This document shows positions 27,389 to 39,492 of a stretch of DNA of 64,000 bases, piece after piece. The notes below the pieces were generated by a model. That model was given only the letters and a program-made list of their open reading frames with translations. It was not told where the DNA came from and made no database searches. Each line of letters starts with the position of its first letter. Position 1 is the first letter of the stretch. The position numbers and the translations under genes are program-made. This DNA is from Bordetella sp. FB-8 (GTDB lineage: Bacteria; Pseudomonadota; Gammaproteobacteria; Burkholderiales; Burkholderiaceae_B), in NCBI RefSeq assembly GCF_000382185.1, contig NZ_KB907784.1:806001-870000 (forward strand), given 5' to 3'.

Positions 27389-30300
27389 TCAGGCCGCCCG
27401 CGAGCCGCCCAGGGTCACGACCTGTGCGCTCAATTCCTTGAGCAGTTCGTCACGCCGGGCTGCCGCCTTGGCCATGGCGGCCTCCTTCACATGCCCGTAT
27501 CCGCGGATGTGCTCGGGCAGGCTGGCCAGGGCAACCGCCTTGTCCAGATTCCCGCGTTCGAGCTTGGCCGCGATGGCCGTCAGGTCTTGGGCGTACTGGC
27601 GGATCAGCGCACGCTCGGCGCGGCGCTCCTCGGTACGGCCGAACACATCCAGCGCCGTTCCGCGCAGACCGCGCATGGCGGCCAAGACGCGGAAAGCCTT
27701 CAGCACCCAGGGGCCGTAGCTGCGCTTGATCAGATGGCCCTTGGCATCGCGCTTGGCGAACAAGGGCGGAGCCAAATGCAGGTTGAGCTTCCAGTCGCCC
27801 TCGAACTGCTCCTGGACCTGCTTGATGAACGCGCCGTCGGTGTACAGCCGCGCGACTTCGTACTCGTCCTTGTAGGCCATGAGCTTGAAGTAATAGCGCG
27901 CCACCGCCAGCGCCAGCCGGTCGGTGCCGGTGGCAGCCTGTTCGGCCTGCGCCACCGTATCCACCAGGCTGCGGTAGCGCTGGGCATAGGCTGCGTTCTG
28001 GTACTGCGTGAGCAAGGCCGAGCGGTGCTCGACCAGCTCGGCCAGTTCGCCCTGCGGCCGCTTGAAGTCGACCACGGTCGACTCGGCCTTCTGGCCGCGC
28101 TTGAGCTCGATGATGCCCCCGTCCTGAGCCGGGTCCTGGGCTTGTTGCGGCGCGGCTTTCTCGCCCTTGCCTATCAGGCCTTGCACCTGGGCCAGATCAT
28201 GCGCGGCGCGGCGCCCCCAGTCGAAGGCGGCCAGATTGTTGGGCACCTGTTGGCCGTTCAGTTCGATGGCGCGCTTGAGCGCGGCCTCGCCCACCGGCAG
28301 CCAGCCCTTCTGGTAGGCGTAGCCCATCATCATGGGGTTGGAGTAGATGGCATCGCCCAGCAGGCCCACCGCCAGCTCGGACGCATCGAAGGCGGCCAGG
28401 TTGCCGGGCCCGCAGGCCGCAGCCAGTTCGGCGGTGAGGTCGGAACCGGGCAGCATCCAGTCGGGGTTGTGCACGAAGCTGGCCGTGGGCGCCACATCGC
28501 TGTTGAGCAGCACGCGGGTGCGGCCCGGCAGCATGCGGCCAATGGCTTCCTGACTGGTGCCCACGACCAGGTCGCCCAGCAGGGCCACGTCGGCCTCGCC
28601 CATGGCCACGCGGGTATTGAGCAGATCGGCCGAAGACGAGGCCAGGACCACGTGCGAGAGCACCGCGCCGCCCTTTTGCGCGAGGCCCGCCATGTCGAGC
28701 ACCGAACAGCCCTTGCCCTCGATGTGCGCGGCCATGCCGATGAGCTGGCCGATGGTGACGATGCCCGTGCCGCCCACGCCGGCCAGGAACACCCCGTACA
28801 GGCCGCGGCGCGCGGCCAGGTCGGGAAGCACCGGATCGGGCAAGCCGGCGGCAATGTCGCCCTGCTGCGAGAGCGCCTTGGGCTTGCGCAGCTTGCCGCC
28901 TTCGACTGTCACCAGGCTGGGGCAGAAACCCTTCAGGCAGGAGAAGTCCTTGTTGCAGCTGGACTGGTTGATCTTGCGCTTGCGGCCCAACTCCGTTTCC
29001 AGCGGCTCGACCGACAGGCAGTGCGACTGGTCGGAGCAGTCGCCGCAACCTTCGCAGACGCGGTCATTGATGACGACGCGGCGCGCCGGATCGGGATAGG
29101 CGTTGCGCTTGCGGCGGCGGCGCTTCTCCGTGGCGCAGGTCTGGTCGTAAATGAGCACGGACACATTGCCGTATTCGCGCAGTTCGCGCATCACGGCGTC
29201 GAGCTCGTCACGGTGCTTGACCGGCACGTTCGGCGCCAGATCCGTCACGTTCTTGTACTTTTCGGGTTCGTCCGTGACGATGACGATTTTCTGGATGCCC
29301 TCGGCCGCCATCTGGCGCGAGATCATCGGCACGGTGATGGGCCCGTCCACCGGCTGGCCGCCCGTCATGGCCACCGCGTCGTTGAAGAGAATCTTGTAGG
29401 TGATGGATGCCTTGGCCGCCACCGCCGCGCGTATGGCCAAAAGGCCCGAATGGTAATAGGTGCCGTCGCCCAGATTGGCGAAGACGTGCTTTTCCTCGGT
29501 GAAGGGCGCCTGGCCGATCCAGGGCACGCCCTCGCCGCCCATTTGGGTGAAGACCTGAGTGTTGCGGTCCATCCAGGTGACCATGTAGTGGCAGCCGATG
29601 CCCGCCATGCCGCGCGAGCCTTCGGGCACGCGGGTGGAGGTGTTGTGCGGACAACCCGAGCAGAACCAGGGCTTGCGTTCGGTCGTCACGCGCGGGCGCG
29701 ACAGCACCTTCTCACGCGCATCGAGAAACGCCAGGCGCGCCTGGATGCCGGCGCGAACGTCCTCGGGCAACTCGAACTTCAACAAACGCGAGCCGATGGC
29801 GCGGGCCACGATGGCCGGGGAGAACTCGTAATGCGCGGGCAAGAGCCAGTTGCCTTGCGGGATGCCCCATTCGCCACCGCTCTTGTCGTCGAACTTGCCG
29901 ACCACATTCGGGATCTTGCGATCAGAACCTATCCAGCCGAAGAGCTCTTCCTTGAGCTGGTATTCGAGCATCTGGCGCTTTTCTTCGACGACTAGAATTT
30001 CGTCCAGGCCTTCGGCGAACTTCTGCATGCCAGTCGCTTCCAGCGGCCACACCATGCCCACCTTGAAGAGGCGCACGCCGATGCGCTGGCAGATGTCGTC
30101 CGTCAGACCCAGGTCGGCCAGGGCCTGGCGCGTGTCCAGATAGGCCTTGCCCGAGGTCATGATGCCAAAGCGCGCCGACGGGGTCGGCACGTGCCACATC
30201 TCGCGGTTGAGCTTGTTGGCGCGCACATAGGCCATCGCCGCATAGAGCTTGTAGTCGAGCAGCCTCGCCTCCTGCGCCAGGGGCGTATCGGGAATGCGGA

Positions 30301-31036
30301 TGTTCAGTCCGCCCGGCGGCATGATGAAGTCTTCGGGCAGCACAATGGAGACGCGCTCCGGATCGACTTCCACCGAAGCCGACACCTCGACGATGTCGGT
30401 GATGCACTTGATGCCCGACCACACCCCGGCATAGCGGCTCATGGCCCAGCCGTGCATGCCGAAATCCAGCACTTCCTGCACGCTGGACGGGAACAGCAGC
30501 GGCACCATGCAGGCCTTGAGGATGTGGTCGCTCTGATGCGGCAGGGTGGACGACTTGGCGGGGTGGTCGTCGCCGGCCACCAGCAGCACGCCGCCGTGGG
30601 GCGAGGTGCCCGCCGCATTGGCGTGCTTGAGCACGTCGCCCGAGCGGTCCACGCCGGGGCCCTTGCCGTACCACATGCCGAACACGCCGTCGTACTTGGC
30701 GCCCGGGAACAGGTTGACCTGCTGCGAACCCCATACCGCCGTGGCGGCCAGATCTTCGTTGATGCCCGGCTGGAATTCGATGTGATGCTGCTTGAGATAC
30801 TTGGCAGCCTTCCACATGTTCTGGTCCACCCCGCCCAGGGGGGAACCCCGATAACCGGAGATAAAGCCCGCGGTGTTCAGGCCGGCGCGTTGGTCGCGCA
30901 AGCGCTGCATGATGGGCAGGCGCACCAGCGCGTGGATGCCGCTCATCCAGGCACGGCCGTTTTCCAGGGTGTATCGGTCGTCCAGCTGGACGGACTCTAG
31001 CGCCGAGCGCAGCTCGGGCGTGATGGGGGCATTCAT
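27389..31036 (-). CDS. Fused indolepyruvate/2-oxoacid ferredoxin oxidoreductase
   Basis: 1215 residues from the ATG at 31036, with GGAG upstream. One polypeptide carries what are separate IorA and IorB subunits in archaea. The N-terminal half holds the pyrimidine-binding and thiamine diphosphate domains (GCPHNTSTRVPEG, GIGCHYM, and LGDGTYYHSG as the TPP/Mg motif). A 4Fe-4S domain follows (CEGCGDCSDQSHC ... SCNKDFSCLKGFCPS), then a C-terminal gamma-type domain (LAGVGGTGIVTIGQLIGMAA). It oxidatively decarboxylates arylpyruvates or branched 2-oxoacids to acyl-CoA. Transcribed alone. Confidence 0.9.
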   Translation of the reverse strand: MNAPITPELRSALESVQLDDRYTLENGRAWMSGIHALVRLPIMQRLRDQRAGLNTAGFISGYRGSPLGGVDQNMWKAAKYLKQHHIEFQPGINEDLAATAVWGSQQVNLFPGAKYDGVFGMWYGKGPGVDRSGDVLKHANAAGTSPHGGVLLVAGDDHPAKSSTLPHQSDHILKACMVPLLFPSSVQEVLDFGMHGWAMSRYAGVWSGIKCITDIVEVSASVEVDPERVSIVLPEDFIMPPGGLNIRIPDTPLAQEARLLDYKLYAAMAYVRANKLNREMWHVPTPSARFGIMTSGKAYLDTRQALADLGLTDDICQRIGVRLFKVGMVWPLEATGMQKFAEGLDEILVVEEKRQMLEYQLKEELFGWIGSDRKIPNVVGKFDDKSGGEWGIPQGNWLLPAHYEFSPAIVARAIGSRLLKFELPEDVRAGIQARLAFLDAREKVLSRPRVTTERKPWFCSGCPHNTSTRVPEGSRGMAGIGCHYMVTWMDRNTQVFTQMGGEGVPWIGQAPFTEEKHVFANLGDGTYYHSGLLAIRAAVAAKASITYKILFNDAVAMTGGQPVDGPITVPMISRQMAAEGIQKIVIVTDEPEKYKNVTDLAPNVPVKHRDELDAVMRELREYGNVSVLIYDQTCATEKRRRRKRNAYPDPARRVVINDRVCEGCGDCSDQSHCLSVEPLETELGRKRKINQSSCNKDFSCLKGFCPSLVTVEGGKLRKPKALSQQGDIAAGLPDPVLPDLAARRGLYGVFLAGVGGTGIVTIGQLIGMAAHIEGKGCSVLDMAGLAQKGGAVLSHVVLASSSADLLNTRVAMGEADVALLGDLVVGTSQEAIGRMLPGRTRVLLNSDVAPTASFVHNPDWMLPGSDLTAELAAACGPGNLAAFDASELAVGLLGDAIYSNPMMMGYAYQKGWLPVGEAALKRAIELNGQQVPNNLAAFDWGRRAAHDLAQVQGLIGKGEKAAPQQAQDPAQDGGIIELKRGQKAESTVVDFKRPQGELAELVEHRSALLTQYQNAAYAQRYRSLVDTVAQAEQAATGTDRLALAVARYYFKLMAYKDEYEVARLYTDGAFIKQVQEQFEGDWKLNLHLAPPLFAKRDAKGHLIKRSYGPWVLKAFRVLAAMRGLRGTALDVFGRTEERRAERALIRQYAQDLTAIAAKLERGNLDKAVALASLPEHIRGYGHVKEAAMAKAAARRDELLKELSAQVVTLGGSRAA

Positions 31037-31127
31037 GTCTACTCCATTGTGTCGGGGTTGCCGGTCCGGCATCTAATCGTGCTCTTGTGAAGCGGATAGC
31101 GGCCGACCCTGGCATGTGATTTTTGCC

Positions 31128-31201
31128 GCCGGGCCGCCCCAAGGCAAAGACGGCCCCTTTGGGGGCAGCAAGCCGAAGGCGCGGTATGGGAGCAATTTTT
31201 T
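31128..31201 (+). repeat. Dispersed intergenic repeat, copy B (composite)
   Basis: GCCGGGCCGCCCCAAG (31128-31143), a CCCCTTTGGGGG palindromic step, then GGGGCAGCA, GCCGAAGGCGCGG (31172-31184), GGGAGC and a T-run. The first block recurs inverted at 58629-58644 and the last blocks recur at 23847-23891. It lies in the 230-bp divergent gap before mutY. Confidence 0.6.
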
Positions 31202-31266
31202 GCTGCGGTTGCTGTTTTAACCTCCCGCCATGCGTCCCCGCAATAAGGCAATGCCATAATCCGGCC

Positions 31267-32328
31267 ATGAATTTCGCCTCCCGCATCGCCGCATGGCAGG
31301 CCCGCGGCGGCCGCCAAGGCCTGCCCTGGCAGGGCACGACCGACCCCTACCGCATCTGGCTCTCCGAGATCATGCTGCAGCAGACCCAGGTGGGCACCGT
31401 GATTCCCTATTATCTGCGCTTTCTGGAACGTTTTCCCGACGTGGCAGCCCTGGCGGCGGCTGGCCAGGACGAAGTCATGCCCTACTGGGCCGGGCTGGGC
31501 TATTACGCGCGGGCGCGCAACCTGCACCGTTGCGCGCAAACCGTGGTGGCCGATTGGGGCGGGCGTTTTCCGCGCACGGCGCGGGAGATCGCCACTCTCC
31601 CCGGCATAGGCCGCTCCACGGCCGCGGCCATCGCGGCCTTTGCCTATGGCGAGCGCTCACCCATTCTTGACGGCAACGTCAAGCGCGTGTTCGCGCGGCA
31701 CTTCGGCATCGAGGGCGATCCGTCCCGACGCGCGGTCGACCAGCAGTTGTGGGAACTAGCCGATGCCCAGGTGGCGGCCGCAGCAGACCTGGACATGACT
31801 GCCTACACGCAAGGCCTGATGGACCTGGGCGCCACGCGCTGCACGCGCGGCAAGCCCGCGTGCGGGCAATGCCCCGTGGCCGACACCTGCGTGGCCAGGC
31901 GCGACGGCCGGCAGGCCGAGCTGCCCACGCCCAAGGCGCGCAAGGCCGTGCCCGAACGCGAGACGAGCATGCTGGTATTGGCGCACGAAGGCCGGGTGCT
32001 GCTGCGCCAGCGGCCTTCGCCCGGCATCTGGGGCGGGCTGTGGAGCCTGCCGGAATTCGACGCGGATGCGGATCCGCTGGCCGCGGCGCGAGGGCTGGGG
32101 CTGGAGCCGGACGCACATTACAAGCTGGCGGATTTCACGCACGTTTTCACGCACTACCGGCTGCATGTGCGGCCATGGCTGGTCTTCGTGCAAAAACACG
32201 TGGGCTTGCGTGAAAGCGTTCAAGCCGAACGCTGGATTGCAGCGAAACAACTGACCGATACCGCGCTGCCCGCTCCGGTGAAAAAACTGCTGGCCGGGGT
32301 TGCATCGGATCTTTTGCGCGAGGAATAA
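31267..32328 (+). CDS. mutY: A/G-specific adenine glycosylase MutY
   Basis: 353 residues from the ATG at 31267. It removes adenine mispaired with 8-oxoguanine. Catalytic Glu34 is in SEIMLQQTQV, the helix-hairpin-helix is LPGIGRSTA (111-119), catalytic Asp135 is in ILDGNVKR, and the 4Fe-4S cluster uses Cys192, 199, 202 and 208 (C-X6-C-X2-C-X5-C). The C-terminal NUDIX-like domain (RVLLRQRP, GIWGGLWSLPE) recognises 8-oxoguanine. Confidence 0.96.
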   Translation: MNFASRIAAWQARGGRQGLPWQGTTDPYRIWLSEIMLQQTQVGTVIPYYLRFLERFPDVAALAAAGQDEVMPYWAGLGYYARARNLHRCAQTVVADWGGRFPRTAREIATLPGIGRSTAAAIAAFAYGERSPILDGNVKRVFARHFGIEGDPSRRAVDQQLWELADAQVAAAADLDMTAYTQGLMDLGATRCTRGKPACGQCPVADTCVARRDGRQAELPTPKARKAVPERETSMLVLAHEGRVLLRQRPSPGIWGGLWSLPEFDADADPLAAARGLGLEPDAHYKLADFTHVFTHYRLHVRPWLVFVQKHVGLRESVQAERWIAAKQLTDTALPAPVKKLLAGVASDLLREE

Positions 32329-32377
32329 GGCGCAAAGATCACCCTCAAATCCCTCGCCTATTTCTGTTGGATACCCG

Positions 32378-32408
32378 CCTCGGCTTGCTTCATGCCGGGG
32401 CTGTTTTT
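32378..32408 (+). terminator. Probable mutY terminator
   Basis: CCTCGGC (32378-32384) pairs with GCCGGGG (32394-32400), one G-U pair, with a 9-base loop. It is followed by CTGTTTTTA. Located 50 bases after the mutY stop. Confidence 0.65.
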
Positions 32409-32546
32409 ATCTCGCAGCCGTCCCAAGGCTATCCCGTCGTTTCAGCAAGCTCGACGTCACCATGAAGCACGTCTCGATTGACTGAACGGCAAGCCCGTAC
32501 CCGTTCGATCCCTCTTTGCTTCGGCAAATTATCGTGGGTACAATAA

Positions 32547-32840
32547 TTGACATACCTCAGCTTCGATCCTGCAAAAAGCGCGCGCAACGTTGCCTTGCGC
32601 GGACTGCCTTTCGAAGCAGCAAATGACTTCGATTGGTCGAGTGCGCAGATAGCCGAAGATCACCGCAGGCACTACGGCGAACGCCGCTTCCAGGCGCTGG
32701 GATTCATCGAAGGGAAGCTGCACATGCTGGTGTTCACTCCGCGCGACGGCATGCTTCGCATCATCAGCCTGCGCAAGGCCAACTCACGAGAGATAAAGCG
32801 TTATGCGCAAAAAGCAGCCCAATTCAGAACGGATCGATGA
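32547..32840 (+). CDS. brnT: BrnT-family toxin of a type II toxin-antitoxin pair
   Basis: 97 residues. The first in-frame initiator is TTG at 32547; no ATG precedes the conserved start LSFDPAKSARNVALRG. The family pattern continues with FEAANDFDW, EDHRRHYGERRFQALGFIEGKLHMLVFTPRDG and the C-terminal RIISLRKANSREIKRY. BrnT is a RelE-fold ribonuclease that blocks translation. The toxin comes first and overlaps the antitoxin by 38 bases, the usual brnTA order. Confidence 0.9.
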   Translation: MTYLSFDPAKSARNVALRGLPFEAANDFDWSSAQIAEDHRRHYGERRFQALGFIEGKLHMLVFTPRDGMLRIISLRKANSREIKRYAQKAAQFRTDR

Positions 32841-33090
32841 CGAAAACCCGGAGTGGACTCGGGCGACTTCTCGCCGTGCGCGCGCGGCGTCTGAAGTGCT
32901 GCCTGAATTGCTAGGCGCCGAAGCTGCGTCGCAATTGCTCAAGCCCCGTGGCCGTCCCAAGGCGGCCACGACCAAGATTCACCTCAATCTCAGGCTCGAC
33001 GCCGATATCGTGCAAGCCTTCAAGGCCCAGGGCGTCGGATGGCAAACGCGCATGAACGATGCTTTGCATGAATGGTTGGAAACGCATTGA
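32803..33090 (+). CDS. brnA: BrnA-family antitoxin
   Basis: 95 residues. The C-terminal ribbon-helix-helix (KIHLNLRLDADIVQAFKAQGVGWQTRMNDALHEWL) binds DNA and is the family hallmark. The N-terminal part binds and neutralises BrnT. It starts inside brnT, so translation is coupled. BrnTA complexes normally repress their own promoter, which would lie in 32410-32546. Confidence 0.92.
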   Translation: MRKKQPNSERIDDENPEWTRATSRRARAASEVLPELLGAEAASQLLKPRGRPKAATTKIHLNLRLDADIVQAFKAQGVGWQTRMNDALHEWLETH

Positions 33091-33143
33091 TCAATACCCC
33101 GGGCGTAAAGCCGGGAGGCGGCGCCAGGGCTTGTTAACAAGCC

Positions 33144-33968
33144 CTACGGAGCGAGACCCGCATCCCCTGCCTCATCCGGCCGCAGCAGCATCACCAGCTT
33201 GAGCTCCGGATGCGTGGCCAGGCGGAAAGTGACTTGCTGGAAGGCCAGGCGGCCGTTGCGCGGGTGGTCGAAATCGCGCAGGCCGCCTTCGCGTTCGATC
33301 ACGGCGTGGCGCGTCCACCAGTGCGCGAACATGGCGCTCTCGCGGTTCAAGGCGTTTATCAGGGCCGCCACCTCGGGCGCGTCCAGGTTGGCGGCCGCGT
33401 CGGCGCGAAATTCGGCCACGACGCGGCGCGCGCGCTGTTCCCAATCGACCACCAGCCGCCGCGCCGCCGGGTCGAGAAAAATGTAGTGCAACAGATTCGG
33501 CCTGGCCTCGCGCGCGGGCCAGTCGTCGAACAGTTCGCACATGGCGTCGTTGAAGGCCAGCACGTTCCAGGCGTGGTCCAGTACATAGGCCGGCGCGCTG
33601 ATCGCGTCCACGCAAGCGCGCAACTGCCCCGCCGCACCCTCGATCGCCTCGCGCGGGTGTTGCGGGTCGGCGCATTCGGCCAGTTCGAAAAGGTAGGCGC
33701 GCTCGGCCCGATCCAGGTGCAGCACACCGGCGATGCGCGCCCATACCGCGGGCGACACCGATACGTCGCGCCCCTGTTCTATCCAGGTGTACCAGGTGAC
33801 GCTGATGCCGCAGAGCTGCGCCACCTCCTCGCGCCGCAAGCCGGGCGTGCGCCGGCGCGGGCCTTCGGGCAGGCCCGCCTTTTGCGGCGTGATGCGGGCG
33901 CGGGCGCTGCGCACGAATTCGCCCAAGGCCTGGCGGCGCATGACGGAACCTTCGTGCGGCTCGGTCAT
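33144..33968 (-). CDS. XRE-family regulator with MmyB-like ligand-binding domain
   Basis: 274 residues from 33968 (ATG 33941 is also possible). The N-terminal helix-turn-helix follows the MmyB group pattern RRTPGLRREEVAQLCGISVTWYTWIEQGRD. The C-terminal domain begins DAISAPAYVLDHAWNVLAFNDAM and has the PAS-like fold of Streptomyces MmyB, which binds a fatty-acid-like ligand. Its stop-proximal region faces brnA. It lies directly downstream of metH on the same strand, with only one base between the metH stop (33970) and its start (33968), so co-transcription is possible. Targets are unknown. Confidence 0.88.
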   Translation of the reverse strand: MTEPHEGSVMRRQALGEFVRSARARITPQKAGLPEGPRRRTPGLRREEVAQLCGISVTWYTWIEQGRDVSVSPAVWARIAGVLHLDRAERAYLFELAECADPQHPREAIEGAAGQLRACVDAISAPAYVLDHAWNVLAFNDAMCELFDDWPAREARPNLLHYIFLDPAARRLVVDWEQRARRVVAEFRADAAANLDAPEVAALINALNRESAMFAHWWTRHAVIEREGGLRDFDHPRNGRLAFQQVTFRLATHPELKLVMLLRPDEAGDAGLAP

Positions 33969-33969
33969 C

Positions 33970-37743
<3,774 letters not shown>

Positions 37744-38112
37744 AACGGGCAATCCTGGTTCTAGCCCGGTTCCGGATCGGACCCGGGCGCCTGCCGACAC
37801 GCACTGAGATCGTGCCGCAGATCAACGCTCGATTGTAATAAATCCCATCAACCCGGCGACGGGCTGCGCCCCCGCGCTATCGGCTCGCGGCGGCCCGTCC
37901 ATGCTGGGGGTCCGGACCGCGAACGCCGCGCACGGGAGGCGCGTGCCAATTAGAGCGTGAGCGCTCATCCCGGCTCTGGGGCCGGCAAAGACTATATTTC
38001 GTCCGTACTTTTCTCAGGCGCCCCCATCCAGTCCAGCGGCTCGGCGCGCAAGCGGCCTGATGACGGACCGTTGTTTAGGCATGACAATGTATCAACCAAC
38101 CGGAGTGCATTC
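37744..38112. other. Divergent intergenic region metH/livK-type receptor
   Basis: About 370 bases with no gene. It must carry both divergent promoters. I see a GACGGGC/GCCCGTC inverted repeat (37858-37864 and 37893-37899) and a small GAGCG-TGAG-CGCTC hairpin near 37953-37966. The leader of metH was checked for the S-adenosylhomocysteine and cobalamin riboswitch cores and neither is recognisable. Confidence 0.5.
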
Positions 38113-39342
38113 ATGAAGATTCAGGTAACAAGGCTCGGACTTTCCGCCGCGGCGGGCCTCATGGCCCTGACCCTGGCGGGACAGCCGGCTCACGCCAGCG
38201 GCGTCATCAAGATCGGCGACATCAACAGCTACAAGGCGCAGCCGGTCTTCGCCGATGGCTACAAGAAGGGCATGATGCTGGCCATCGACCAGATCAACGC
38301 CAAGGACGGCATCGACGGCAAGAAGCTCGAGCTGATCACGCGCGATGACAACGCCAACCCCGGCGACGCGGTGCGTGCAGCCCAGGAGCTGATCGACAAG
38401 GACAAGGTCGACATTCTGACGGGTTCCTTCTACTCCAACATCGGCACGGCCCTGGCCGATTTCGCCAAGCAGAAAAAGCGGTTCATGCTCATCACCGAAG
38501 CGCTTTCGGACAACATCGTCTGGTCGGACGGCAACCGCTATACCTTCCGCCTCGAAGCCTCGACCTACATGCTGTCGTCCTCGCTGATCGACGCCGCCGT
38601 CAAATCGGGCAAGAAGCGCTGGGCGCTGGTCTACCCCAACTATGAATACGGCACGTCGGCGGCCAAGACCTTCAAGGAGCAGCTCAAGGCGCGCGAGCCC
38701 GATGTCCAGTTCGTGACCGAGCAGGCGCCGCCGATCGGCAAGATCGACGCCGGCAGCGTCACGCAGGCCATCATCGATGCCAAGCCGGACGCCATCTTCA
38801 ACGCCCTGTTCGGCTCCGACCTGGCCCAGTTCGTGCGCGAAGGCCAGACGCGCGGCCTGCTGACGGCCAAGATGCCGGTGTTCTCCCTCATTACCGGCCA
38901 GCCCGAATACCTCGAACCCCTGCGCGACGAGATCCCGCCCAACTGGACCGTGACGGGCTATCCCTGGTACAGCATCAAGACGCCGGCCCACCTGGCCTTT
39001 CTCAAGGCCTACCAGGACAAGTACGGCAAGGTGCCGCTGCGCTTCGGTTCCATCATCGGCTATGACGCGATCAAGTCCATCGGGGCCGGCCTGAAGGCCT
39101 CGGGCGGCAAGACCGACACCGACTCGCTGATCAAGGCGTTCAGCGGCCTGAAGTTCGACACGCCCGATGGCCCGATGCAATACCGCGCCATCGACCATCA
39201 GGCCACCTTCGGCCTGTATGTGGGCAAGCTCGCGCTGCAGGATGGCAAAGGCGTGATGGTCGACTACCACTATGTGCCCGGCGACACGCTGTTGCCGCCC
39301 GATGACGTGGTGCGCAAGCTGCGCCCTGCCGACGCGGACTGA
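38113..39342 (+). CDS. Liv-type ABC transporter substrate-binding protein
   Basis: 409 residues from the ATG at 38113, with CGGAG eight bases upstream and a signal peptide ending in AHASG. Leu/Ile/Val-binding-fold receptor (type I): VIKIGDINSYKAQP, QELIDKDKVDILTGSFYSN and YGTSAAKTFKEQL are typical. It starts the operon receptor - fused permease - two ATPases. The ligand may be an amino acid or an aromatic or other carboxylate. Confidence 0.9.
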   Translation: MKIQVTRLGLSAAAGLMALTLAGQPAHASGVIKIGDINSYKAQPVFADGYKKGMMLAIDQINAKDGIDGKKLELITRDDNANPGDAVRAAQELIDKDKVDILTGSFYSNIGTALADFAKQKKRFMLITEALSDNIVWSDGNRYTFRLEASTYMLSSSLIDAAVKSGKKRWALVYPNYEYGTSAAKTFKEQLKAREPDVQFVTEQAPPIGKIDAGSVTQAIIDAKPDAIFNALFGSDLAQFVREGQTRGLLTAKMPVFSLITGQPEYLEPLRDEIPPNWTVTGYPWYSIKTPAHLAFLKAYQDKYGKVPLRFGSIIGYDAIKSIGAGLKASGGKTDTDSLIKAFSGLKFDTPDGPMQYRAIDHQATFGLYVGKLALQDGKGVMVDYHYVPGDTLLPPDDVVRKLRPADAD

Positions 39343-39359
39343 GCGCCGGCCGCCCGCAG

Positions 39360-39388
39360 GCGCCGGGCCGCGTCAGTCGGCCCGGCGC
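39360..39388 (+). terminator. Hairpin after the receptor gene (attenuator)
   Basis: A perfect 10-bp stem, GCGCCGGGCC (39360-39369) and GGCCCGGCGC (39379-39388), followed by TGTTCAAAT. It lies 18 bases past the receptor stop and 105 before the permease. Such hairpins usually let receptor mRNA accumulate above membrane-component mRNA. Confidence 0.6.
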
Positions 39389-39492
39389 TGTTCAAATCGG
39401 CACCCAGGCGCTACCCTTTTTTGCCGCCGGGCTGCCTTTCCACAGGGGTGGAATCCCGGCCTTTCCAAGCCACGCATCCGCCTGGACGCCAA

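Noticed and set aside
27491..29995. 834-codon open frame opposite the fused oxidoreductase
   Set aside because: Antisense shadow of a gene with full domain evidence; composition is Ala/Gly/His/Arg-rich without a fold signature.
37744..37960. S-adenosylhomocysteine or cobalamin riboswitch upstream of metH
   Set aside because: The leader lacks the conserved cores of both classes, and the cobalamin operon gaps are too short.
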